Below, one piece after another: positions 1 through 10,100 of a stretch of 28,559 nt of DNA. Every line of letters starts with the position of its first letter. Within the stretch, counting starts at the first letter, position 1. The position numbers and the translations under genes were made by a program. The notes beneath the pieces are model-generated. The model saw only the letters and a program-made list of their open reading frames with translations. It was not told the origin of the DNA and ran no database searches. Origin of the DNA: a virus; the IMG/VR virus record IMGVR_UViG_3300025626_000102, positions 1-28,559 of that record; one strand, given 5' to 3'.

Positions 1-3000
1 TCATTGTTACCAAACGAATGCTCTACATAAACGTTGTTTTTGTAGTTTTCAAAAATAGTACGTGACGCTTTGGTTGATGCTGTAAAGTCTAAAATCTGTG
101 ATCTTATTCTACTAAATGCAGTTTCGCTGCCTAAGTTATCATTGCCAGTTAGCTGTATACCACCAATAAAGTCACTATCTGCAGGGTTTGCAGAATCTCT
201 GTACACATTAAAGTACGGACCTGCATCAGTTGTTGATTCTGTATTTTTAATTCTAGCAACTACAAGATCTGAAACTCCATCAACATCAAGTTTATATGTT
301 GCAGGTCTAGGAGTTGCTCCGTAAATCACAGGATCGTACCCAATACCTAGTTTTCCATTTGGAATGTAAATATCGCCTGTGCCTTGTGGCCTTAGTTCAA
401 TATCTGCATTACTATCTATTGTACTAATTACGTTATCTCTAAAGTTAATAGTTCCGCCAATTGTTAACTCGTTAACATTAAGCGAAGCTGTATCAACTGC
501 TAGTGCTTTAACAGTACCGTTAACATCGAGCAATGCTTGTGCAGTTGTTTTACCAATTGCAACACGACCTTGCGTATCAGTTCCTAATGGTTGAATTGCT
601 AAGTTACGTCCGCCTTGACTCAATTCCTTTGCTTCAATAAATGCAAAGTCTGCGTTTGTTTCGTAACCCATACCAAGTACAAAATTAGTATTATTTGCCC
701 CTGTAACTTTTAGTTGTGCATCTTGTGCATAGTTAACTGTATTAAGATCCTTAGCAACAGTTGCATTGCCGTCAGTATCTAGTGTGCCAGTAAGTGTTAG
801 ATTATTAAACTGTACATTAGAAGTTGTTTCAACTGGCTGACCTATTGCGATTTGTCCGCTAGCATTATCATATGTAACACCTGTGCTGCCTGCTAAACTT
901 AGTCTTGCTCTTGCTTCTGTAAAATATCTATTATTATTTCCTTCAGATATTTCATTTGAAGTTAGTGTAACTACTCCAGTTAAACCGTTAACACTGTCTA
1001 CAGGCGAATCAATTGTGATAATACCTGTGCCGCTGTTGTAAGTACCGTCGCCAGTTACACTAATAGCTGCTCTTGCTCTAGCATCTGTAAAGTATAAGTT
1101 TGACGTGCCTTCTGCTAAAGCGTTTGTTGTAGTACTCGATAGTGATGCTGCAAACCTAGAGTTAGTATAGTAGAAGTTAGTTATTCCTTCGCTTAGATCA
1201 TCTGAATCTTTTGCACCAAATGCCGTATCAAATCTACCTTGAGTATAATATACATTAGTTGATCCTTCAGATAACGCATCAGTAGATTCTGCTATTGGAA
1301 AATATCCAGCGCCATCATTTGTTGCTTCCCATCTGTCTGACGATTCGTTCCAGCGTATTAATACATTAGTTAATGAACCTCGTTCAACTTCAATACCTGC
1401 ATTGAGTGTAGGAAGAGTTGTTTGGTTTGAATTGAGTGTAATAATATTATCTGCAATATTAACTGTTGTTGAATTAACTGTAGTAGTTGTGCCTGTAATA
1501 GTTAAGTCGCCTTCGACAATCATTCCAGTTAGTACACGAACACTGCCGCCACCAAATGCATCAAGTTCTAGATCTGAACTAGAAACTGCTGTACGTATTT
1601 TGTTTCCTTCTATAAACAATGCATCAGTAGTAAACCTTGCACTATAAATGTCAGTACCTTGTACAGGACTAAAGAAGTCAATAAAGCCACCCGGAGTTGC
1701 GCCAATTTGGATATTTCCAGGAGTATTAACTTGTGTAATTGTGTTTCCGCTGATACTAATGTCGCCAATGTCAGCTGCCGTGTTTACATCTAAGTTTTCT
1801 AATAAAGCAAGTCCTGTAGTTGTTAAACCAACAAACTGAGGCGATGCTGATTGTGCAACATCTTGACCAATTGCAATAGAACCAGTTGTATTATTATATG
1901 TTACGCCTGTGCTGCCACTTAGTGCAGCTCTTGCTCTCGCATCTGTATAGTAAAGATTAACAACGCCTTCCGGAACACCGTCTGTTGTTCCAGTAAACAC
2001 ACTAGCACTACCTAACGGAGTATATGTTATACCGTTGTTTGAAAATTCCCATTGATCATTAGTTTCATTCCAACGTATACCTACGTTGTTTGCTGATCCA
2101 CGTTCAACTGTAAAGTTAATATCCTGCGTTGGAGCAGCAGTTTCATCAGAATTCATTAACAATGTAAGGCCTGCATAACGCAAGTTTGTTGAGTTAATCT
2201 GTGTTGTTGAGCCGCCTAATGTTGTGTTACCTGTGGTTATTAATCCACCAAATGTAGGAATTGCTGTAGGAGCAACATCTTGACCAATTGCAATAGTACC
2301 TGTAGTATTGTTGTATGTAACACCGTTTGCACCTGTTAATGATTGTCTAGATCTTAGAGCAGTAAAGTATAAATTAACAGTACCTTCAGTTAAATCATCA
2401 GTATCAAATACTGTCATATCAACACGCACTTCGTTAGCTGTTGCTATAATACCATTACCAGCAGCAACGTTAATAGTAACATCTCCTGTTAGCTGTGTAT
2501 TACCTGCGTCCACTAATCCTGCACCAGCAAATACGTTTACGCCTGCGCTAATACGAGTTGCAACTTCTGCATCAACATACGCTTTGAAGTTTGGATTATT
2601 ATCAATACTTGCTGCAATTTCTGATAACGTATTCATACTAGAAATAGGAGCCGGAGTTCCAAGAATGTTATCACGAATTGTGTTTACATAGGTAGTAGTT
2701 GTGTAGTTGTTGGCTGTTAAGTACGACTGAACACGTTCGTTAGTATAGTATTTTCTATTTAAATCAGCACTTATGCCGTCTAGCCCATTAGTATAAACTG
2801 CATCTGCCCATTCAGCACCATTCCAAAATACAGCATCGCCCTGTGTGCCTTCTGGCAATCTGTTAGAGTCAACTCGAACAGTGCCGCCCAGTCCTTGAAC
2901 TGTGTTAACACCGGCGTTTGCTGCAACAAGCAAATCAACATAATTTTTAGTTGTAGCATCTGTACTAGAAGTCGGTTCAGACATGTTTTTAATTTGTACT

Positions 3001-4376
3001 GTTCTTACTCCAGCTTGTCCTAATAAAAGAACTCCGCTAGTTGTATCGATAGTTATTGGACTAGACGAAGCAATTGTGCTATTTTGTAAATATAACCCAC
3101 TTACTGAACTAATAAGTAAGTCTTCTAAAATACCTACATTAGTTAAGTTAGAGTTTACAACACTATTACCTAAAGTGTCTGCACTCAAAATCATTTGTTT
3201 GTTAATTGAGTATTTTTTGCCGCTAGGTAGATCGAAGTCTTGATTTGATCTCCAATATCCGCTATCAGAAGAATCGTAAGTTAAGCTAGCATTAGCACCA
3301 GAAAGTGTAATGCCGCCACCGTTTACGTCACCTGCACTAATAGCGCCACTGCCTAATGTTAGATTACTGTCTTCAACCACAACTTCCGTAGTTGAAATAG
3401 TTGTTAATTCTCCATCAACTCTTAAATTACCTGTAATACGGGCATCGCCGCCAACATCAAGTGTATATTCTGGGGATGAAGAAAATATACCAACTGATCT
3501 GTTAGGCGTATTAATTGTAATGGCGTTTTCTCTAATGCCGTCAACACTAACACTAATTGCCATTGTTTGGTTACTTCTAGTATTAGTAATGTTGTAGCGA
3601 TCAGATTCCATAGTATGTGTTACCTGACCTTGTGCGCCTAGAACAACACCGTTATTTGAGGCAACTGTTAATCTACCATTAATTGTTCCAGAAGTATAAG
3701 TTGACAAAAACTGCGAAGCATCTCTACGTACACCACTAGCGTCCAATAAGAACTTTGCAGTATCAACTGTTACGTTATTGTTAGTAAATGTCTGCGCAGT
3801 ACTAGCATTAAAGCCGGTATATAAGTTGTCACCTAGTTCTGGAATTTGGCCAGCTAATGGAACAAAATTCTTTGGAGAGTACGCACCTAGCATTACACCA
3901 TCTGTAAATATCTTAGTAATAGTTACCGGCTGTAGCTGATCATCTCTAATTGTTTCAGTAACAAATCCGCTTGTGTTTTGTGACTTACTGTAAATAGGTC
4001 CTGCTAATGTAAGGTCAGTTCCATCATAAAAGTACATTTGGTTTTCTTTCGAATCCATCCAAATGTCGCCTGCAACAAGTGCAGTTGGCTGTGTTTCTGA
4101 AACAATTGGGCCAGCGCCTGCTCTAAATGTACTACCATCGTAAATTTTAAGTCTATTTTCGTTTTTATCATACCACAACTGACCTTGCAACGGATTGCGC
4201 GGACTTGTAGAACTTGCAAAGTTTTCAAGCAACTTAACAAAGTTTTCGTTTAGTATCTCACCAAACCCTGCATAGTTTCTACCTATCAGTGTAATGTCGA
4301 TACTATTACTGTCAATAGTACCGTCAATTACTTCTGTAATCAGCGTCCCATCTGTTCTATTGATTCTATATGCCAT
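1..4376 (-). CDS. Large tail fibre protein, 3' end beyond the window (at least 1458 residues)
   Basis: I translated this frame by hand. It is open from the ATG at 4376 to the left edge, so the C-terminus is missing. Residues 1 to about 170 form a docking-type domain (starts MAYRINRTDG, then NENFVKLLENFAS) with two copies of a G(Q/D)xWxD...YDG motif. The same domain begins the neighbouring fibre at 6469. The rest is beta-rich and repetitive: three copies of a module containing a GDLTITG-like start and an RWNE...W segment, seven copies of an EGxxNLYFTxARxR motif, and three copies of a GVTYNNTTGxIAIGQ motif. Such modules are familiar from fibre proteins of marine T4-like phages; the receptor specificity cannot be read. 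The start overlaps the upstream stop by one base (TAATG), and a GGGG Shine-Dalgarno lies in the end of the upstream gene, so the two are probably translationally coupled. No stop or frameshift was met. The fibre role is confident; its place on the virion is inferred. Confidence 0.85.
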   Translation of the reverse strand, partial: MAYRINRTDGTLITEVIDGTIDSNSIDITLIGRNYAGFGEILNENFVKLLENFASSTSPRNPLQGQLWYDKNENRLKIYDGSTFRAGAGPIVSETQPTALVAGDIWMDSKENQMYFYDGTDLTLAGPIYSKSQNTSGFVTETIRDDQLQPVTITKIFTDGVMLGAYSPKNFVPLAGQIPELGDNLYTGFNASTAQTFTNNNVTVDTAKFLLDASGVRRDASQFLSTYTSGTINGRLTVASNNGVVLGAQGQVTHTMESDRYNITNTRSNQTMAISVSVDGIRENAITINTPNRSVGIFSSSPEYTLDVGGDARITGNLRVDGELTTISTTEVVVEDSNLTLGSGAISAGDVNGGGITLSGANASLTYDSSDSGYWRSNQDFDLPSGKKYSINKQMILSADTLGNSVVNSNLTNVGILEDLLISSVSGLYLQNSTIASSSPITIDTTSGVLLLGQAGVRTVQIKNMSEPTSSTDATTKNYVDLLVAANAGVNTVQGLGGTVRVDSNRLPEGTQGDAVFWNGAEWADAVYTNGLDGISADLNRKYYTNERVQSYLTANNYTTTTYVNTIRDNILGTPAPISSMNTLSEIAASIDNNPNFKAYVDAEVATRISAGVNVFAGAGLVDAGNTQLTGDVTINVAAGNGIIATANEVRVDMTVFDTDDLTEGTVNLYFTALRSRQSLTGANGVTYNNTTGTIAIGQDVAPTAIPTFGGLITTGNTTLGGSTTQINSTNLRYAGLTLLMNSDETAAPTQDINFTVERGSANNVGIRWNETNDQWEFSNNGITYTPLGSASVFTGTTDGVPEGVVNLYYTDARARAALSGSTGVTYNNTTGSIAIGQDVAQSASPQFVGLTTTGLALLENLDVNTAADIGDISISGNTITQVNTPGNIQIGATPGGFIDFFSPVQGTDIYSARFTTDALFIEGNKIRTAVSSSDLELDAFGGGSVRVLTGMIVEGDLTITGTTTTVNSTTVNIADNIITLNSNQTTLPTLNAGIEVERGSLTNVLIRWNESSDRWEATNDGAGYFPIAESTDALSEGSTNVYYTQGRFDTAFGAKDSDDLSEGITNFYYTNSRFAASLSSTTTNALAEGTSNLYFTDARARAAISVTGDGTYNSGTGIITIDSPVDSVNGLTGVVTLTSNEISEGNNNRYFTEARARLSLAGSTGVTYDNASGQIAIGQPVETTSNVQFNNLTLTGTLDTDGNATVAKDLNTVNYAQDAQLKVTGANNTNFVLGMGYETNADFAFIEAKELSQGGRNLAIQPLGTDTQGRVAIGKTTAQALLDVNGTVKALAVDTASLNVNELTIGGTINFRDNVISTIDSNADIELRPQGTGDIYIPNGKLGIGYDPVIYGATPRPATYKLDVDGVSDLVVARIKNTESTTDAGPYFNVYRDSANPADSDFIGGIQLTGNDNLGSETAFSRIRSQILDFTASTKASRTIFENYKNNVYVEHSFGNN
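893..2760 (-). repeat. Seven EGxxNLYFT-type repeats in the left fibre gene
   Basis: Seven copies of a roughly 21-residue motif, (D/N)xLxEGxxNLY(F/Y)TxARxRxxL, are encoded near 2732-2760 (partial), 2340-2404, 1921-1982, 1218-1280, 1141-1202, 1062-1124 and 893-957. The three copies between 1062 and 1280 are consecutive, about 79 bases apart; the others are separated by larger beta modules. Copies differ at many bases, so this is an old protein-level repeat and not a recent DNA duplication. Such repeats usually lie along a trimeric fibre shaft. Confidence 0.8.
1297..3445 (-). repeat. Three copies of an RWNE/W fibre module
   Basis: Copies lie near 3250-3445, 2010-2232 and 1297-1511. Each starts with a GxLxxxG strand and a TT...(V/I)NSTxV-like segment, then NxLTLxS, and ends in a Trp-containing strand. 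The second and third copies share VERGSxxNVxIRWNE and a W...NxG segment; the first is the most diverged and ends in a GYW motif. This module recurs in marine phage fibre proteins. It likely forms a repeated beta domain along the shaft. Confidence 0.65.
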
Positions 4377-6469
4377 TATGTTATTTCCCCAGCGTAAATG
4401 ATAAAGTTGAGAGACATGTAAGGGTTAAGTACATTTAAAGGTGTGCCTGTTTGTACTTCAGTGCCATCAGGACCGACTACACTACCTGCATTTGAAGATA
4501 GTTGTCCACCGTCTGTGACTGTTCCTGATGAAGTAATTGACATTCCGTTTCCTGTTTGCCCGTCATTGTAATCTCTGTAAGCATAGAAAGGATCACCTGT
4601 TGTGCTTTCCATGTTATGCGAGTGTTCTGGTAGGTTGCTAGCACTTAAAGTTCTTGACTCTGCGCCGCCTGTTCTACCCACTGCCGAAGCAGCATTATTT
4701 GACACGCGGTTAGCTGCGCCGCCACCAGTGCCTTCTAAGTTATTCATACTATCTACACCAAGGACCATACGGCCTCTTAAGTCTGGTAGATAAAAATTAC
4801 CAGGCTGTGGATCATCTAGCTGTGGATATAAATTGCTTGCTCCGCCGAGTACAGTATATAATTGATTAAATTTTGTTTGACTTACCTGACTTCCGTCACA
4901 TAGTAGCCATCCTGCAGGTCTTGTTGCTACAACACTCCAATCACCTGCCCAAGGCGTAATACTCCCCACTGGCAAAGTTGGTACTAAACTTAATAAATCA
5001 TTAACTGTGGTTTTTCTTAAAGCGTTGCCAACGTCATTGATTAAAAGTTCGTCTGCTTCTCTATTAATATCTGCTCTAGGTAATAAACTTTTATTACCAA
5101 TAAGTTCTGGTCCAAGTGTAGTTTCAAATTCTTGAACAAACTGGCCTGTTCCAGCATTTGCAGTACCGTCGTATTCAACTTCGGTGCTTGTAACATCTCC
5201 TACTAATCTAAATGTAGTTGAGTTAGCAAGCGAAGTTGCACTTTCAACGTTACCTTCAATTGTTAGGTTACTACCAGTAATGGTTTCTGCATTTAATACT
5301 GTAGTATAAACTGTATTTGTATAAAGATTTCTGTACTTATTAGATGCACTACCGATGTCATGAATGCCTTGACCTTCGGTAACAAGATTTGTAGTTGTTA
5401 AGTTTCCATTAACTTTTACAATGTCGTTAAAATAAGACTGCCCAGCAACACCAATGCCACCCGCTGTTCTTATAGAACCTGTTTGACTGTTGGTGCTTGC
5501 TTCTGTTCCTGTAACAACTACTGCTGTTGCATTGCTATTAATGACAGTACTGTTTCCAGTTACTACTATGTTTCCAGCGTTGGATATAGTAACCGGAGTT
5601 GTTTGTATTCCAGCATTATTAACTTGGAATTTGATGTCGGCGCCGTCAACGTTATTAGTTAAAATTCCGTCGCCGCCAGCAACTCGAACATTAAATGTAC
5701 CTTCTTCGCCTAAGAATACGCCCGCATCTGCTTTAACACGCAAATTGCCTTGTATTGCTCCGCTAATATCATTTCTTAAAAATTTATCAGCACTAATAGT
5801 ACTGCCAGCAATACTTAACGCTTCAGCACGTTCGGCTGTTCCGTAGTATTTAAATGCTAAACCAGATGTTGCATTTTTAAGGGTAATTCCTTTGTACAAT
5901 AAATCAAATCCTGGAATTTTAGTTCTTGGTCTAATGTAAGGAATACCTGTTGATTCTTCAGCAGAGTTAATAACTGCAATTAATTCGTTTGCAATGAATA
6001 CTTTAATAACAAAATAAGTGTTGTTGTTAACATCAACAACTTCTTCTGCAATAATACCTGTTTTATTGCCTTCGCTATAGTTTGGTCCTACTAAGATCCA
6101 AGCACCATTAGCAAACAAGTACAATGTTTTATTTTGCGAGTCAACCCATAGATCGCCTTCTTGTGTTTCTGCCGCTGTCGGTTTCGTATTTGATTTTTTA
6201 AGGCCGCCAATTTCAACCCACTGTGTACTATCAAATACGTACATAACGTTTGTTGTGGTATTATACCATATTTGTCCTTCAACAGGATTATTTGGAGCAT
6301 CGATATTAGCAAAGTTTTCTAATAAGTGCAAAAAGTTTTCGCCAGTTGCAACTGCATAACCGGCAGTATTTTTACCAATAAACTTTAAATCAGTTTGTTC
6401 ATTAATAGTAAGATCATCTACAACAATAGGTTCTTTAGTAGTATCACTAAATGTAATAGTATATGGCAT
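4376..6469 (-). CDS. Tail fibre with C-terminal tail-collar domain, 697 residues
   Basis: Residues 1 to about 165 match the N-terminal domain of the adjacent left fibre (ENFLHLLENFAN, then GQIWYN and GDLWVD motifs), suggesting a shared attachment mode. The middle is beta-rich fibre sequence with a SxTGSIRTAGGIGVAG segment and a DIGSASNKYRNLYT segment, both typical of marine phage fibres. From about residue 500 to the end there is a phage tail-collar domain: PAGWLLCDG, then YLPDLRGRMVLG, LPEHSHNM and the terminal NPYMSLNFIIYAG. In known collar proteins this region forms the trimeric tip or collar. The start follows a GAGG Shine-Dalgarno seven bases away, two bases after the stop of the preceding gene. 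It could be a short tail fibre or a whisker-like part; the sequence does not decide. Confidence 0.88.
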   Translation of the reverse strand: MPYTITFSDTTKEPIVVDDLTINEQTDLKFIGKNTAGYAVATGENFLHLLENFANIDAPNNPVEGQIWYNTTTNVMYVFDSTQWVEIGGLKKSNTKPTAAETQEGDLWVDSQNKTLYLFANGAWILVGPNYSEGNKTGIIAEEVVDVNNNTYFVIKVFIANELIAVINSAEESTGIPYIRPRTKIPGFDLLYKGITLKNATSGLAFKYYGTAERAEALSIAGSTISADKFLRNDISGAIQGNLRVKADAGVFLGEEGTFNVRVAGGDGILTNNVDGADIKFQVNNAGIQTTPVTISNAGNIVVTGNSTVINSNATAVVVTGTEASTNSQTGSIRTAGGIGVAGQSYFNDIVKVNGNLTTTNLVTEGQGIHDIGSASNKYRNLYTNTVYTTVLNAETITGSNLTIEGNVESATSLANSTTFRLVGDVTSTEVEYDGTANAGTGQFVQEFETTLGPELIGNKSLLPRADINREADELLINDVGNALRKTTVNDLLSLVPTLPVGSITPWAGDWSVVATRPAGWLLCDGSQVSQTKFNQLYTVLGGASNLYPQLDDPQPGNFYLPDLRGRMVLGVDSMNNLEGTGGGAANRVSNNAASAVGRTGGAESRTLSASNLPEHSHNMESTTGDPFYAYRDYNDGQTGNGMSITSSGTVTDGGQLSSNAGSVVGPDGTEVQTGTPLNVLNPYMSLNFIIYAGEIT
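4387..4390 (-). promoter_or_regulatory. Ribosome binding site of the left fibre gene
   Basis: On the minus strand GGGG(A) lies ten bases upstream of the ATG at 4376, inside the last codons (Gly-Glu) of the preceding fibre gene. Together with the TAATG overlap this fixes the start and suggests reinitiation by ribosomes finishing the upstream gene. Confidence 0.6.
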
Positions 6470-6471
6470 TC

Positions 6472-7083
6472 TTAGACCTCACTTCCGCCACTTAGACTTT
6501 GAATTCTAACTGTATAATCAATTTGAATAAGTCTGTTCAGTGACTTTTGTACTGGGTGGAAAATAACATGAGTAACAAGTAAGTTATCGCCTGTAGTGCG
6601 CTTTGCTTTTAGACCAAGTTCGTCAAATACAAATAATGCTTCGGTATCGGTAGAGTTATCAAAAGCATCTTGACCTTCTGGTTCGCCGTAGTCTAGTAAA
6701 CAACTTACAACAATATCAGTATAATTAACACCGGTAACATGGCGAGTTTCAATTCTGTTTCTTAGCGGGTCAGTGTTTTCAGTACTGCGATCGTCAACAA
6801 CCTTACTAAATGTTTGATTGTACAAACTTGCATTGGTTCCTGTTGAGTTAGGAGTTAAGTAAGTGATAATGCCTGTTGGGTCAACCGCAGTTCCTCCATT
6901 ACCAAAGCTCATTTCATATATGTTACCTTGGCCAGCATTAGCAATACTTTCAGCTAACGCAATACTCATGTTCTCATAGTGAATAGCATTTCGCTTATTC
7001 ACATAGACTTCCTTAGTTTCCGGATCATATATTTTAATATGCCCTTCTACGTGTATCCCACTCGGTTCATTAATTTTTGTCAT
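6472..7083 (-). CDS. Unnamed phage structural protein, 203 residues
   Basis: I do not recognise a named family. The protein starts with a segment of hydrophobic strands (HVEGHIKIYDPETKEVYV), followed by a helix (SIALAESIAN) and a Gly-rich stretch (SFGNGGTAVDPTG), and ends in strands (LNRLIQIDYTVRI). There is no signal peptide, membrane segment or cysteine-rich motif. It sits between the giant wedge-region protein and two fibres and has its own candidate late promoter upstream, so a virion role, for example connecting baseplate and fibre, is a reasonable inference. In T4 the genes after the wedge genes 6 to 8 encode outer baseplate and fibre-binding proteins such as gp9, but I see no direct similarity that would justify that name. 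ATG at 7083 is preceded by only a weak purine-rich site (AGAGAG). Confidence 0.75.
   Translation of the reverse strand: MTKINEPSGIHVEGHIKIYDPETKEVYVNKRNAIHYENMSIALAESIANAGQGNIYEMSFGNGGTAVDPTGIITYLTPNSTGTNASLYNQTFSKVVDDRSTENTDPLRNRIETRHVTGVNYTDIVVSCLLDYGEPEGQDAFDNSTDTEALFVFDELGLKAKRTTGDNLLVTHVIFHPVQKSLNRLIQIDYTVRIQSLSGGSEV
6477..6480 (-). promoter_or_regulatory. Ribosome binding site of the collar fibre gene
   Basis: GAGG on the minus strand lies seven bases before the ATG at 6469 and is encoded in the last codons of the upstream gene, whose TAA stop (6472-6474) sits between the site and the start. The junction reads GAGGTCTAAGAATG. Confidence 0.6.
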
Positions 7084-7103
7084 ATTTTTCTCTCTACCAT
7101 ATT

Positions 7104-7113
7104 GTATTTATTT
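7104..7113 (-). promoter_or_regulatory. Candidate T4-type late promoter upstream of the 203-residue gene
   Basis: The minus strand reads AAATAAATAC here, close to the T4 late consensus TATAAATA, and overlaps the stop codon of the giant gene. A start about six bases downstream would give a leader of roughly 15 bases containing a purine-rich AGAGAG. The same ten bases occur upstream of the gp6-like gene at 24509-24518. The site is AT-rich and short, so it is a candidate only; the sigma-like factor it would need is not in the window. Confidence 0.45.
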
Positions 7114-10100
7114 AGGAAACGAAACTGTTTGGGCACGTAAGAACTTGCCTATTGCATTTTCTGTATCTGATAAACTTTCTCCACGATTCTGCCATATTAC
7201 ACCCTGTTTACGCTTGATTACTATCTTTGCGCCTACTTTTGGAGCAACTGTTAAACGCACAGACGGTGTTCCATTAACACTAAAATCTGCAGGTAACCCG
7301 CTGTCACCTAACGGACTTAGCTGGTCTTTGTCTGGGTTATATAATGTGCATGGCGCTTTGTTCATTCTCTTACCCTCTACAAAAACTTCAATATCATCTG
7401 CTTGTCCATATGTCTCAGGAATTGATGTTGCAGTTGGGTCAAATTCGTTATTTCTGTTCCAACCGTTGTTTGCTCTTACTGTAGCTGTATTTAACTTCGG
7501 AGTGTATGGAAGCGAATATTCTTGTGTTATTCCGTCACCGTAAAATACTTCAGTAAGCTCTGTGTCAAGATAATCAATTGTTAAACTCTTACCTTGATTT
7601 AGAACTTCTGTCGCAGCATGATAAATTTCTTTAGTAGCAGTGCCATACGTTCCTCTTCTTAGTTGTGATAGTATATTTCCTTCTTTCTTCATGTACTCAA
7701 TACGTTCTGATCCAACGAATATAATTCCTGGAACGTTTTGTCTTACAATTGGATCGTCTAATACACTAGCATCATCTACCTCAATACTGCTGTCATACCA
7801 ATTTAGTAATGTAGTTAACTTTGTTGACTTTTCAGTATTAACTGCTTTGTAATGAGTTCTATTCAAGTTATCAGTAAACTGTCTAAATGCAAAACTCTTT
7901 TCAACTGGATCATAATCAAATATAACAATACTAAATGTATCAGTGCTGTTAATATTACGAGCAATATCAACTTGTACTGCGGTGCCGCCTTCGATTAGTG
8001 TGTAATCTCTGTGAGGAGTTAACAAAGAACCGTTGATTGCAACTAGTACGTAGTTTGCATTTGAAACTGGTGTGCTTAGAAGAATAATTCCGGCATTGCC
8101 TGCAACACTACTACGGTACCATTTGCTTGCAGGAGTTAATGTACGTCTACTTAGTACGCTCTTAGATTTATGCTGAGTGTCAAACACATCAGTGTTGTAA
8201 AAACTCATAATCATCAAGTTTGTGCCGCTCGGTAATGCAGTAGGAGTTACTAACTTTCCGTTCATCACATAGTATTGTGCATTTGTCATGATGAATACTT
8301 TTATCTCTTGACCTAATTTAAGTTTACCAGCAATGAAAGCAATTGTGTTAGATCCAAAATCAATTTGGTAATCAACCCCTAGTTCTTTAATTATACCGTC
8401 TACATAAACTTCTGTGTGTCCTGAACTAAACTCGCCATATTCAAAGTCACTTAGGTCAACTTGAAAGTCGTCTGCGCCGTTAGCTGTAAACACCTGTGTG
8501 TATCCGCCATTTAACATTTTGTCATCAGCAAATACTACTAAGAAGTTAGCACTTGGAGAAGCACCATACGGAGTGTCATCAAGATCAAACTGTGTTGTAC
8601 TACCGTCAGCTGTTTCTAGCTGCTTTTGTATGTAACTATAATCTGGAGACTCGTCGTTATATACTGTGTATTTGATGTCAGCGTTAGTTGGCGGAGTTGG
8701 ATCAAAATCTAGACCTAGTCTGTTAGATTCTTGGTAAGAATCATCTGTTACAAGCAATCTTGGCTTAACTCGTTTGCCATTAACTGTTGCAAATACTCTT
8801 AGGTCTTTAGTATATTTCAATGGAGTAATAAATTCGCTTGTACTTCCGTCGCCAGTAAATCCGTCAATTAAAATAATATCATTGCCGTTTGTACCAAATG
8901 TCATAATAGTAACAACATCGTTTACGCTTGGTACTGTATTCAATATTATAGTTTTACCTGGATTAATCAGGTAATCATTTAACGACTGTATATTAACATC
9001 TAACTCTGCTACTTCACTAGTTAGCAATGTTTTTTGTGGTTGCAAAGTAGATAGTTCTGTTGTATAATCACTAATAGCTATAGATAGTTGTGATTCAGTT
9101 TCTACTAGTGCAGCAAGGTCTACTGTTTCTTGACTAAACTGACTATTGTAACCCGACAACTGACCTTGCAGAACACTAATCTGGCTTAGTAAACTAGCTA
9201 GCTGACTTTCGTAAGTAGGACTCTGAGGACTAAGCGATGCAACCTGTGACTCTAATGAAGCAATTTGAGACTGTGTAAAGAGTATACTATTTTCAATTGC
9301 ATCTAGTAACGACTGCTGATTGATTATTTCAACTGCAATGTCATCTAATTGTGTTTCTAATGGAGCAATTAATACCTGTAGTTCGTCAATTCTAGACGAA
9401 ACTATAGTAAGCTGTTCTTCTTTAATAGCCTTGTTACTTTCGTATGCTGTTAAGAAGTCAGTGTACGCTGCAAAGTTTGGAGTATACTGATACTGGTTTG
9501 GACGCAGGATCTTATTATTAACTTTTATTATTAGCGCATCTTTACTTTGCGGATCTGCAATATAAGCAAAACTCTTAGTGCTTCCATCTGCTACGTAACT
9601 AATGCTGTTAATCTGTGGGCCGCCACTACGTGACAAGCTATAAACAAACATGTCAATAGATTCCGAAACGTGCCCCGGAACTTGCTCTTCTAAGCCGCCG
9701 CTTGTAGTTGGTGTAACAAATCCGTCGCCATCCATTGTGATATCTTCTGGATTATACCCAGTAGCTTGAGCATATCCTAGATCGCCGCCGTTAACAATAC
9801 TATCAATATCAACGCCTACTGGGATGAAGCTGCCATCACTTGTTGATTTTCTTAAGATAACTTGTTCTTGTCCTGCATCACCTAATATAACACTTGACAA
9901 ATTCTGTAACGGAATAGTAAAGTCTGTTGTTTCTCCGTCACCTGCAATAGTTTGCATTACTGCATTTGTATTCGTTATGCCTGTTCCTACATTCCAGTTA
10001 GTATCATCAATACGAACTCCGTTTACATAAACGTTCCATATGTCATCAACCGCAGGTGCAGTTGCAAATGTATAAGTTAGCTCAGTAGCATCATTGTAAA

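Noticed and set aside
4004-4240. Short minus-strand frame of 78 codons opposite nothing else listed
   Set aside because: It is an alternative frame inside the open left fibre gene, which continues to the window edge in another frame.
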